DNA from: Lindgomyces ingoldianus
Lineage: Eukaryota; Ascomycota; Dothideomycetes; Pleosporales; Lindgomycetaceae
Direction of reading: 5' to 3'
Length of the DNA: 64,000 nt
Assembly: GCF_010093535.1 (NCBI RefSeq)
Contig: NW_022985223.1
Location: 124,001 to 188,000 of the forward strand
Shown: piece by piece, positions 34,133-44,106 of the stretch
Layout of the letters: every line of letters begins with the position of its first letter
How positions within the stretch are numbered: position 1 is the stretch's first letter
Position numbers and translations under genes: made by a program
The notes under the pieces: model-generated
What the model was told of the DNA's origin: nothing
Databases searched by the model: none
Seen by the model: only the letters and a program-made list of their open reading frames with translations

Positions 34133-35263
34133 TCAGTGACCCTTTCGCTGCAAAGCCTCTCCAATATCCTCGAATACTTTCACGCCTTTCCTGCCCAGTG
34201 CCGTTCCTACCCCCACGGCAGCTGCACCTACAGCTCTCATCCTCTGGTATCCATCAACATCCTCAACGCCACCCACCCCGATGATCTGGATATGCTCTAA
34301 TTCTTTATGCTGGAATAACATTCCTTTGATGGTATATACATTTCCTAATGCCAATGGATGCAAAGGAGCACCCGCAAGACCCCCAATGCCAGTACCAGTC
34401 GCAGAGTTTAGCGTGTGGTGAAATACCTCCCTTGGTTTCGACCCTCCAGGCGATGTCGGCGGCGATGTCGCAGATTCCAGCGTCGGCGTCAAAAGCAGTG
34501 AAGAACCTAGTGTATTCGTCGTTGTGATGAATGAGATTGGACATGGCAAGTCCTTCGGCTCCTTCTCTTTCGCCGACGCTATTAAAGCATCAATCATCTG
34601 CTGATACTGATCTTGATACGTGTACGGGGGTGTCTTGATTCCAATCGGCACATGTATATGACGTCCATGTTCTCCCAACTGTTTTGAGACCTCGAGCTTG
34701 AGCGCGGAGAGGTAAGAGAGCAGTGCAGTGGAGTTGTACGCTGGCGGAGGGTATCCCGGGATGTTGGGACAGGATAGGTTCACTTCCATAGCGAGCACCA
34801 TGCGCACAGTCCGTTGGTGGTCACTGATAAGCTTGTAGCATTCTACAACTTCTTCAACAGAGCCGGTCACAGAAACTATGAAAGGCTTGGGGCCGGCTCG
34901 CGGAATTGGAGAGGTAGGAGAAGTGGGCTCTTTTGTGCCATTGCTATGCCGATCTGAGATTGTTTTTATGAAGCCCAAGTAATCCCTCAATGGTATTGGA
35001 CTATAGCCTAGCGTATTTAAGCTGCCTGTCTCGTCTGGTTTGTCGCATGACAATGGGTTTGGGACAGCAGCGTTGTGGGTCGTAGGGTCATAGAAGGTAA
35101 ATTGGTGGACGGCTTCGTCATGGGGGAAGCTATTGAGGAGTGAGGTGCGCGTCGTGACGGCGCCGGTGTAGGGAGTGGTGTAGAGTTCTTCGAGTTGCTC
35201 AGGAGTAGTGCACCAGGGATTTGCGGAATTGAGCAATGGTGGGTTGATGGAGAGGGGTTTCAT
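34133..35263 (-). CDS. Dihydroorotate dehydrogenase, class 1A (fumarate type)
   Basis: Soluble FMN enzyme oxidising dihydroorotate to orotate in pyrimidine synthesis. Single exon, 376 residues, ATG at 35263. The core is clear: MEVNLSCPNIPGYPPPAY (active-site loop with the class 1 Cys), IGIKTPPYTYQDQY, FITTTNTLG, GGLAGAPLHPLALGNV, and the FMN-phosphate loop IGVGGVEDVDGY...GAAAVGVGTALG. No mitochondrial leader or membrane helix, unlike the class 2 enzyme normally used by filamentous ascomycetes, so this may be an additional, perhaps horizontally acquired or catabolic, paralogue of the yeast Ura1 type. It is convergent with the RGS-LOV gene, 267 bp away. Confidence 0.9.
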   Translation of the reverse strand: MKPLSINPPLLNSANPWCTTPEQLEELYTTPYTGAVTTRTSLLNSFPHDEAVHQFTFYDPTTHNAAVPNPLSCDKPDETGSLNTLGYSPIPLRDYLGFIKTISDRHSNGTKEPTSPTSPIPRAGPKPFIVSVTGSVEEVVECYKLISDHQRTVRMVLAMEVNLSCPNIPGYPPPAYNSTALLSYLSALKLEVSKQLGEHGRHIHVPIGIKTPPYTYQDQYQQMIDALIASAKEKEPKDLPCPISFITTTNTLGSSLLLTPTLESATSPPTSPGGSKPREVFHHTLNSATGTGIGGLAGAPLHPLALGNVYTIKGMLFQHKELEHIQIIGVGGVEDVDGYQRMRAVGAAAVGVGTALGRKGVKVFEDIGEALQRKGH

Positions 35264-35860
35264 TTTCAGGACCGTAAATCCTGTTCTATAAGCTCCCCGC
35301 TGCTAATTAGCACGCAACCAATCTGAACACTGATCTCGAGTCTGGACGGTGGGGGGGGGGACTGTAGACCGCTTCACCAATACTTTAGAGGTCCTGAAAA
35401 GGTTGCTAGCTGTGCGTTGGAAGCAAGCGGATTTGTCTCTTGGCTCTTCTGCGTTGTGAGGAGTATTTGGGCGCACCTTGGGACAGTTGAACAACGCTGG
35501 ATGAGGAACATTCGTTCAAGACAATACGAATATGCACAGACCAGGTGGGGAGATACAAGGCACGTGATAGCGCGTATTATATAACTCGATCTACTTCAGG
35601 TTTGGCCTTCAACGATGCGAAATCATTCCGAACACCAAATCTTCGCAAGTACGATACAATTTCGCTTCCTCATGCCATGGGCAAGTAACCCCGAAGAATA
35701 ATTCAATAATGTACAGAAAGGGAGTTTTAGACTTCTTGACAACATGAATTAGAAAGGTTATTCACAGATATATGTAGTATGTGTTGCGCTTAGATTACTC
35801 GATTCTACCCCTTTGGTGTCATCGAATGATCTAACAGAGTTGCGTATACATAGCATCACT
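35264..35860. promoter_or_regulatory. Divergent promoter region DHODH / Zn2Cys6 gene
   Basis: About 600 bp between divergent starts. It includes a run of nine G at 35350-35358. No gene seen. Confidence 0.4.
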
Positions 35861-37611
35861 ATGTCGACTCCGGACAATGCGGCTCCACCAAAGAAGAAGA
35901 AGCGGAGGGGTGGTCCACGAAGAAAGACTGGTGACTTTCCGCGTATTCCGTTGTAGACTATACTAACATGGCGTAGGATGGTTTGAGAATTAGGGCCCGC
36001 TGTTCATATTTCTCTCACTAATTAGGCGATAGTTATACCTGCAAATTGCGTCACTCGCGCTGCGATGAGAAGAAGCCTGTCTGTAGCAATTGCGAGCGCC
36101 TGAACCTGGATTGTAAACCCTCAGACTTCATTGCTCCTTCTGAATGGAGTTCATCCTTTACCGCCAGCACACCCACTCCGCTAGGCGCCGATTCAGTGAC
36201 ACCATTTCCAACTACCTTTCCAGCAGAGGCCTCGGGGCTTGAAACCCCTTCTTCGACTTGGGATGTCTTTAAATCCCATATGCAACAGCTTGGTCTCATA
36301 TTAAATGATTCCCTATCCGCCCAGGATCTGCCGTTCATCAATCTTCCTGCCCCTACGCCCACAGCCGTCAGTAGACCCACCAACGCAACAGTTCCTCTGA
36401 CAGCAGAGACTGCCTTTCTTCTCCAAACTTACCTGCGAACTGTTGCAACATGGATGGTATGTCTTGTTCTTTTAGATCAAACATCTAGTCTAATATTCTC
36501 CAGGACCTTTTTGATCATAGTTTGACGTATCAACTCGGCGTCCCCCGCCTTACCCTTTCTAGTCCGTTACTGTTCCACTGCACCTGCGCTTTCACTGCGA
36601 AGTACCTTGCACTTTCTCGTGCTAGCCAGAAGACGTCTTGGACTCCAGTTGCTCAATATCACTACGGCGAAGCATTAGGACTGCTCATCCAGCTCCTCAA
36701 CAATCCTTCTCAAGAGAACGTATCCACCTTGCTGACCGCTATCATCCTTCTGTCAAGCTACGAGGTTATTGGCTCTCTAGGCCAAGAACATCGAAAGCAT
36801 TTCCTGGCAAGCTTCTCGCTCATCAGAGGCTTTGGAATTTCTGCAAGCTCTACTGGAATAGACCGAGCTAACTTCTGGATCTATGTTCGGCATGAGATTA
36901 GTGTGGCTTTGGCGACAGAAAAACCCCTGATTTTAGGTCCAGAGGAGTGGAATGTGCACTGGGAAGAGGGCGAGGCTCGAGAAGACGTGTTAGGGAATCA
37001 TATTCTCTGGATTATGGCTCGCGTGATCAACCTTGTCTTCCGGGAAGAAACTGAAACGAACACGGGTATGAAAGAGCGAGAGGACATGCTACGAGAGGTT
37101 GAGCAATGGCGCGAAGGATTATCTGATACGTTCACTGGAATACCATATGGTGAGGCTGACGAAGAGGGATTTAGAAAGGTCTACTTTACTGTTTCTGCAG
37201 CCGGTGAGTTCCGCGCCGGATGATCCAGCACATATTGTACTAACTCTTAGCAGCCGCTGCAGCGTTCTGGTATCACATCATCCATATCCTCCTGTATGCA
37301 GAACCGATATTGCAAGATGCAGCCTACAAACCAGAAATTCAGCATCACGCAATGAAGGTTACCAACATTGCAATATCCGAGTTTCCTGACTCAGTTAGAG
37401 TATTTGCTACCCACGGGTTGTTTTATGGTACGTCCATACCCGAGATTACCTCACACATTGTATTGAGTCCCATATAGCAGCAAAACACATCAATGGTATC
37501 GCTCGGAAAGCGCGAATTTGGAACGTTCTCCACGACGTCGAGAATGAGCTGGGCTACCACACTCGAAGCATCATCAATCGCTTGCAGGAATTGGTAGAGC
37601 GGGGCTCATAG
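35861..37611 (+). CDS. Zn2Cys6-type transcription factor with altered zinc cluster
   Basis: Fungal-specific regulator. Five exons: 35861-35930, 36026-36456, 36504-37203, 37251-37427, 37478-37611; 503 residues. N-terminal basic nuclear signal (PPKKKKRRGGPRRK), then the cluster SYTCKLRHSRCDEKKPVCSN plus CERLNLDC. The first of the six cysteines is Ser26 (AGT), leaving Cys29, 36, 43, 46 and 53. A fungal transcription-factor (ARCA-like) regulatory domain fills about 120-490, e.g. DLFDHSLTYQLGVPRLTL and FWYHIIHILLYAEPIL. Acceptors of introns 3 and 4 each have a second AG 3 nt on, so one residue is uncertain. Target genes unknown; neighbours are DHODH and an AhpC-like gene. Confidence 0.82.
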
Positions 37612-37796
37612 AGGAACATGTGGATCTTGAAGATAACGGATAAGTTCTGCGCAGCATGAAAGAGCCCTTCAATAGACACGTCACATACAGACATAAGCGA
37701 AGACTAATAATCAGGAGCACTTGGATATCTCAAACCATTGAACGCTTAGCGCCAAACAGAACCAACAATATACATCTTCTGGAAACTGCTGCTTGT

Positions 37797-38655
37797 TCAG
37801 AACACCCCGGACTTACTCTCCCCACCAAATCCTAGTGCTTTCACGCCGTCTTCTAAGTGGATCTGATCGTCAACACTCTTCATCGGCCCACCCCACTTGA
37901 CAGTCCCTCTCTCATCGATTGCATATGCGCCGCCAACCTGCCATCTGCACCCTCCTTCTCCGACTACGCTTCCCCAAACACCTTCTTTCTTCCCAAGCAA
38001 ATATTGGTTGTATCCATTACGGGGGTGTAGAACATGACCCCAATTCGAGATACCCAGACCCCAAAGGGCGTATAGTTCCCGAGACTGATCGACCACAACA
38101 TCGACATTCCAAGCCCCGCCAAGAGCTTTCACCCATTCGTTGGTGGCTGTTGGGGTACAGTGAGACACAGCGATGAAGTGGATTGAGGGGTGGCGATTGC
38201 TGAGGGAGCGCATTGCTAGGAATATCTTCTCCGTGACTGGTCACAATGCATCAGTCACCCCGCTTCCTTCAAGACGTCGAAAATCACGACTTAAAAGGTC
38301 AGGGGTACTCACAAGGGCAACCAGTATATCTTAGAAAAATGACAAGGCATGGCCGTCCGTCGATAGCCGGGAACTTGAGTTTCACATTGCTCTGCGCCCT
38401 ATCTCCAACTTGAGGTGGCTCGCGCACCGGATTCGGGGGAGGTGGTGGAGTCTTCCATGACTCTAGTGCCTTCGGAACCCCCCATGAGATATTCGCTAAT
38501 GGGTTCTGGAATCCTCCTCCTTCTGATCTATCTGAATTCCCATCACCTTTGTTCCTCGAAGTATAGTTGGGTTCTGATTTCGGAAAGGTGGGAAGCGAGA
38601 CGTTTCCCAGCCCGGCCTTGTGGAGCGCGATTTTGGTTGTCAATTTGCTGAACAT
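37797..38655 (-). CDS. AhpC/TSA-like thioredoxin-fold protein
   Basis: Two exons (38655-38313, 38236-37797; intron 76 nt) give 260 residues. After a Pro/Ser-rich N-terminus (about 1-85) comes a thioredoxin-like fold: GRPCLVIFLRYTGCPF (single peroxidatic-type Cys in GCPF, no CXXC), HFIAVSHCTPTATNEW, VVVDQSRELYALWGLG, and GGAYAIDERGTVKW. These match the fungal AhpC/TSA (peroxiredoxin-like) group. Activity on peroxides is inference because no resolving cysteine is obvious. It is convergent with the Zn2Cys6 gene (185 bp). Confidence 0.8.
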
Positions 38656-40271
38656 GGCCGCTGTTAGAGAGCAAAGGGTAAGAAGAAGAGGACGAGAGGC
38701 AGCTTTAAGGTGGTGTGAGGCGTGGACCTACCTGAGCGTTATATGGTGCGTTGAGTGGACGCTAGGAAAGTGTTTTGGGTTTGAAACACCTTCTGAAGCG
38801 GGTCGGATGAAGTGCAGGATCACGTGCAAACACTACGCAGCACGGATCACTCCATGGCTGGCCATACATATAGCGAGCTGAGTGCGCAGTGCTTCAACGT
38901 AAGGCTTCGCCGCACAACCGACCCTAGCTTTTCTCTCTAACAACGCGGGCTCAATAGCTGCTAATACAGACAAAAGTGGCGACCTACCTGCACCTGGCAA
39001 AGATATTATAGGTGAGGAAGGATATGGTGGCTGCTCGGGAAGAACGCGTTTGATCCCCTGCCGGAACGACCTGTCTTTATTTCTCCATTCGATGATAGGT
39101 CGGCCCAATAATATATCGATGAAAAAACACAGACCTCCAAGGGCGCCCGGAGATGGCAAAAGTCGACAAGCTCCTCCGAAGACGTTGTGGTTCCTTGTTA
39201 CACGGTCGTAGAGCCCGAATTGATCTACTATGGGATTGAGCGTATTAATACGGTCAGTAGCGGAACAAATTTATTAGAAGTAGTTTAGATTCTAACCATA
39301 TTGCACTTAGGGATGGATCAAATGTGTGCCCAGTGAACAACTAAAGATGCAACGGATGTTTTTCCGCGCTTAATACGATAACTTCGAATCGTTCCGGCCC
39401 TCTGTGCTATCCAGGCCTAAAGGAATGGAGTATCTATATCCTCGCTTCAAACTTGTGGACCTTCGATTGTACTTCACCACCATGTCATCTGGAAGCGTGC
39501 CATTTATCTGAGAAGCCCAAAAAAAGTAGTACAGTTACATTGGATTGCCATACATAAAGCCTGCTAGATCCTAGGAACAGGGTTGATATTGCAGACGTTA
39601 ATGACGATATGAACCTCACGTTAGCGTGGAGAAGGGAAAATCTAGGTCTCAAAGGCACAGTCGCTGCGGAGTGGGGCTGTTGGAAGGCAAAAATGTTGAA
39701 CGATGGCAAGGAAGAGGAGGGCTCATGTCCATGTGGTGCGCGAATCCAAAAATAAGCATGATTTCTGGTAGGACATGGTCTCCAATGAAGCAAAGAAGAC
39801 TCGACATAGGTTCAAGTACTCGCCAACTTCAGATATGCAGTTTTTGAAACGCAGTCAGGAGGGCCCACGACTGCATTAACGGACATTCTGTGAACTGTAA
39901 GGTACAGCTGCTCCTCTAACAGAACAAGGGATGCACAGATGACAGGGGTCATTGACCCAGTATACTAATGATGTCAAGAGATTGAATTAATTAAATCCAC
40001 AATACTAATTTTCTATGGTAGGTGCGAATATGCTGTACGTACATAAGAGATGACTGGTAAGTCGTGGTATCTAGCTGGATAATCAGAGTGCCACCAAACG
40101 AAAGTCGGGGTGTAAAACTGCACACAAAAGAGCTTCCGCTGAAGTAAGTATTATCTAGGATCGATGTCCCTTCCTAAAATCCATGCTCAAAACTCCAATC
40201 CTGGTATCAATATGCCCCTAGCCTTTCGTATATCATATCATTTGTTCATCTAACCCCCTCAAGCAGTCAGA
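38656..40271. other. Intergenic with coding-like minus-strand fragments
   Basis: 1.6 kb with no complete gene. On the minus strand, 39230-38880 reads as a plausible protein segment (FGLYDRVTRNHNVFGGACRL, then LLGRPIIEWRNKDRSF), and 39483-39370 starts MVVKYNRRSTSLKRGYRYS. They could be two exons of a decayed or unrecognised gene, but I find no consistent set of splice sites between them. The rest shows nothing. Confidence 0.3.
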
Positions 40272-42517
40272 CTATAGCTTGAAAGCGTAGATGGCTCCGC
40301 ATTCGAAGACTGTCTTATACTTGAGGCACTCTTGCATTACCTCTTCATCCTCCCACCACCAGCGTGGCTCTCCAGGTACATCATCAACAAACCCCCCCCA
40401 TATTTCCTGCCAGATTGCTCGTCCTATCAAGGTGGAGAGCTCGACATCGACATTAGAATTCTCTTTCTCGCAGGCGCAAGGCAGCTTCATGTTCTGCTCG
40501 CCAGATTGGGCCTGATTCTTTGGTAAGTCGAACCCAGCGTCTGTCAGCCAGCTTGAGACGAGCATGCACGGCTTTGAGCATCGAAACAGTCTTTCCAGGT
40601 TCAATGATAGTCTATCCTCGATCCAAGCCTTCATCTTGGGGCCAGCTGTCTTCCGGACGGGAGACGCGTCCATGATCCTTATTTCGAGCATTCCGCCCGG
40701 AGCAAGGAGCCTATAGCACTCTCGGAAGAGCTGCGGCAGTTTTGATGACGGGACGAGCGAAGGCAAGGTCGAAGCCCTAATGTGCGAGAAGGTCAGGTCA
40801 TGGTACGGGATAGGTACTAATCCCGCTTGGGATACGGTCAGATATGCGACATTTCCCGGAAGCGGGATAGACTGCTGAGGCCTGGTAGTAAGGTAGTGTA
40901 CCTTCTGGCTTGGATGCATTGCGGAGAGTTGATAAAGCTCAGCTGACGGATATATTAGACAACAACTTAACCCATGATGGAATTTGTATGAACTTACAGA
41001 GATCGCCATATAGCTCCAGGATCTTCCCTGTATTGCACCTTGGCCTCGGAGGTTCTTTGGACCTCCCCAGATTCTGAAGCTGAAAGGCAGTTAGGACCCA
41101 GAGAGATTTCTCAAGAGCAAGCTCCTCATTTGTCTCTTCATCCGTAGGGTCATGCCACTCTTCCTTTAGGCGATCGAGAATGACCTTAGGCCCTGCGCTT
41201 TCCATCCGTCGAATGAACCGCTGGAACCGAGTGAGCTCAAGGAGGCTGCTGTGCGCGTTCGCGACCCCTGTCGGTAGTGGGGGAAGCTCTTTTTGCTGGG
41301 GTCGCTCGCACGGCTCTCTCGTTTCGTTCGACTCGGAGTGCTCAGGCGGAAGAATAACTTCCCAATTAGACGGTGGTCTCCAAGCGACTAGGTTGGACAG
41401 ACTATTAGCGTATGACGGCTTGTCTTCTATCGCCGGCGGTGCAATCTCCTCGGGTTGGTCCTGCATCTTAAGGGCTTCGAGGTCCAGACATCCTTCAATC
41501 TTGACAGAGTATGACGCCCTACAATAGTCTGGTCAGATCTAGGACGCGACAATTACGGCTTGTTATCATATAACATAAAACATGACCAGGACGGCAGCTA
41601 TTAGGGCACACATTTCTACCCTATACCGTCCTGTCATGTTCTACGTTAGGTGATAAAACGCAGGAGTGGAACGTACTTGGCATCATCTTTTGGGCTTGAC
41701 GACCTTAACGACTGCGGGCTCAAGTCTAGGTCCGCTTCAACAGCCTCAGAGCTCCGCCGGGTTGTTCGGGCGATGAACGACCTTGGACTAAGTTGCTGAA
41801 CCTCATGAACCTCATCGATGACTTTTATCTTTCCAGGCGATTTCCATCCCCATGGTCGCTCATCTGCGATTCTCGTTAGCTTTTGGAATCGACTTCTCGA
41901 AGACTTCATGTTGGTGCATATTACGGAAGCTCCCAGGGGCTACATTCAAGACAGGAACCTGTATTCACTCCACAGTGTTTCCAATTCCAGGACAAGATTT
42001 GATGGTTCAGATTTTCCCTGTTAATGTCTCGGAGTAGGTGCTAACATAATGAGAAACTGCAAAACTTACGGGATGACCGGGAACCGCTCGATGTGGTGCG
42101 GCGAGAGGACAAGTCGCCCTCCAGCTCCGGGACCTCATATACCGGAAGATCCAAAGGTGCGCCAGAGGGCAGAGTGGAGGAGAGCGACGCAGAATATGTC
42201 CACGCGGGCTGCAGTATCGGGTCCCTCAAGGAACGATCGAGTTCAGGAGGTGGAGGAACAGAGTTCGACGACGATAGTTTCCTCGCATGACCTGCCTTAC
42301 GATTTGTGCTAGGTTTCGGTTTCTGGTCCGGCTTTACGGATTTGGCCTTCTTTAGACTCGAAGGCCAGAACAACTGCCGGTCATCCGAGATTGAACTCCT
42401 AGAGCTTTGGAGGGAGGGAGTCGCGGAGGAATTGGAGCATTCCTTAGCTTTCCTCTCCCGACGTTCTCCTACCTTCTCGGTAGCTGGCTCAGTCCACGAA
42501 AGGTCCGCGGCGAACAT
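40272..42517 (-). CDS. Methyltransferase-domain protein
   Basis: Four exons: 42517-42070, 41929-41677, 41518-40998, 40942-40272; 630 residues. The N-terminal 300 residues are Ser/Pro/Arg-rich and probably disordered (VYEVPELEGDLSSRRTTSSG). The C-terminal third has the later half of a SAM-dependent methyltransferase fold: LTFSHIRASTLPSL, LFRECYRLLAPGGMLEIRI, and a β-hairpin end (KTVFECGAIYAFKL). Intron 1 (41930-42069, 140 nt) is the least certain; its acceptor GGGAG was chosen by phase. Intron 2 (41519-41676, 158 nt) holds a hairpin element. Substrate unknown; fungal relatives of this disordered-plus-methyltransferase type are uncharacterised. Confidence 0.78.
41563..41657. repeat. Hairpin element A, inside an intron
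   Basis: Imperfect palindrome of 95 bp within intron 2 of the methyltransferase gene. Arms of about 32 nt (41563-41594 and 41626-41657) read TTATCATATAAC...CATGACCAGGACGG and, from the other side, TTATCACCTAAC...CATGACAGGACGG. A second inner stem (TATTAGGG/CCCTATA) extends it. Without it the intron would be 63 nt, a normal size here. Related to element B at 45066-45205. Confidence 0.75.
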
Positions 42518-44106
42518 GCTTGTTAGTGAAGAGGATGGACAAGATGTGTGTGGGGGGGGTGGAAGAATATACTAGACTACAAGAAAGGCGGGGAAGGAAT
42601 GAGATGCAAGAGGGCGTATCATACAGATTAATGAATGCTAAAATGATTTCAGGTTTGAAGAAATGGCTAGACGCCGAACAGGAGCCTGAACGATGGTGTC
42701 GCGGTTTGTCAAAGGGCTGCAAGAGGGGCTCTTTGTACAGCACTATCCGATGATGCAGAATGTCGCAGGCGCCGTGTGGCTTTATTGACCTATGAAGGAA
42801 ATTTGCGATGGCTTCAATGTCGTGGACCTAGGCGGTCTGGTGCAGTGCAACTTGTCATACTATGATGCGAGGGGGGAAGGGCCATCAGGGGGACCGTGGT
42901 GCCGCCGGAAGTCTCCATCCTACTGGAGTTTCAGCCCACACGTGGGCGGCACTAGAAGGTTGGACGGATTTTTAGACGAAGGTCGACAAGGTCTTCGTTG
43001 ACGACGAGGATCGTACGACAGCAATTGCGCGGCCAGGGAGGATGCTGGATTATCGGACGCCTCTTCTTTGGGCGACACTTCTTGGTTCTACCACGGGTGT
43101 GAATGCCTCCGAAGTGGCGAGCTGCAGCTGCGTTGTGACTGAGATCAGGTGCCGCGGAGGCCCACACACTCTTCGTCATCCTGAGACGGCCGTCTGTCCG
43201 TCCTGGCTCAGGAACGGAGGGTGGTGCAGCGGACGATCTGTTTGGAGTTTGCACCTTTACCCACTGCAAAATCAACTACCGGCCAACCCAGCTCACCACA
43301 TCACAAAACAAACGACAAGCAGGCGCAGACGAACCGGACAGGGGCTCAGGGCCAGGACCGGGGCAGCTCTGCATTCACCCATGTTTTGCGTGGATGCTCT
43401 GAAGCGTTACCAGGTTGCTTTCGTTCCGCACCACTTACAGACCGGCAACCATCTGCGGGGCGCATCGCGGATCAGTGCCCGGCGAGTCGATTTCGGGCCA
43501 GATCTACAGGCACGCCCGCACAGGGCCAGGTCTTCCGCAAGGTTTAGCCCAGAACGCCACTAGCCGTGCACATACTTTGGCCTCATGTCCCCTTGCGGAC
43601 AACTCAATCGCCCAAAATCTCCACCTCGAGACACACATTGCAGCTGCACGTTGTCATTCGGGAAAAACTTGTGTAGCACTTTGATTAACAATGGCTTTTG
43701 CCATCAGCTGTCAGGTACAATTGACAGCTCGTCTGGGCCTGCCTCACCCTTCCTCACATCCATGGTTGCCGTCCCCAAGCTTTTGACCCACTCTGGCTCG
43801 TCTCTTAATATTTGAGAGGTTCCAACACCCTTACCTATCGCTTTCTTTTCATTGATCCCACGCTATCTCCCCTTTTTCGTGGCCTGATCTCTCGAGCTCT
43901 TCGCCGAAGTTCGTCGTCGTTGGTGCTGGCTGAAATATTTGCTTCTGACGGCACCCACGCGAAGCTCCCTTCTATATAATCTCCGTCCCAAAAGCATATT
44001 CTCCTTCCGCGTTCCTACTTCCGCAGACTGTGCGTTCCTTCAGCGTGGCAAAGACAAGTCACGGCAGTACTCTCCTTCAGCTTCTTCTCGCTTTCAATTT
44101 AATACC
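42518..44106. promoter_or_regulatory. Divergent region methyltransferase / azgA
   Basis: 1.6 kb between divergent starts. 43600-44106 is C/T-rich and should be the permease promoter and leader. A plus-strand frame at 43042-43563 (173 codons, MLDYRTPLLWATLLG...) has a weakly hydrophobic start and several cysteines, but no family resemblance and open overlapping frames, so I do not call it. No UaY-type site (TCGG-N6-CCGA) was noticed. Confidence 0.4.

Noticed and set aside
34133..38655. A metabolic cluster of DHODH, Zn2Cys6 regulator and AhpC-like gene
   Set aside because: No shared pathway and no biosynthetic core enzyme; ordinary gene neighbourhood.
41930..42069. Additional small exon inside methyltransferase intron 1
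   Set aside because: Each alternative acceptor (…AACAG, …TACAG, …CCGAG) leads to a stop or needs a poor donor; the single 140 nt intron is the only in-phase solution found.
43042..43563. 173-codon plus-strand frame as a secreted Cys-rich protein
   Set aside because: The hydrophobic start is weak, overlapping frames are also open, and the product has no recognisable pattern; likely GC-rich leader or promoter of azgA.
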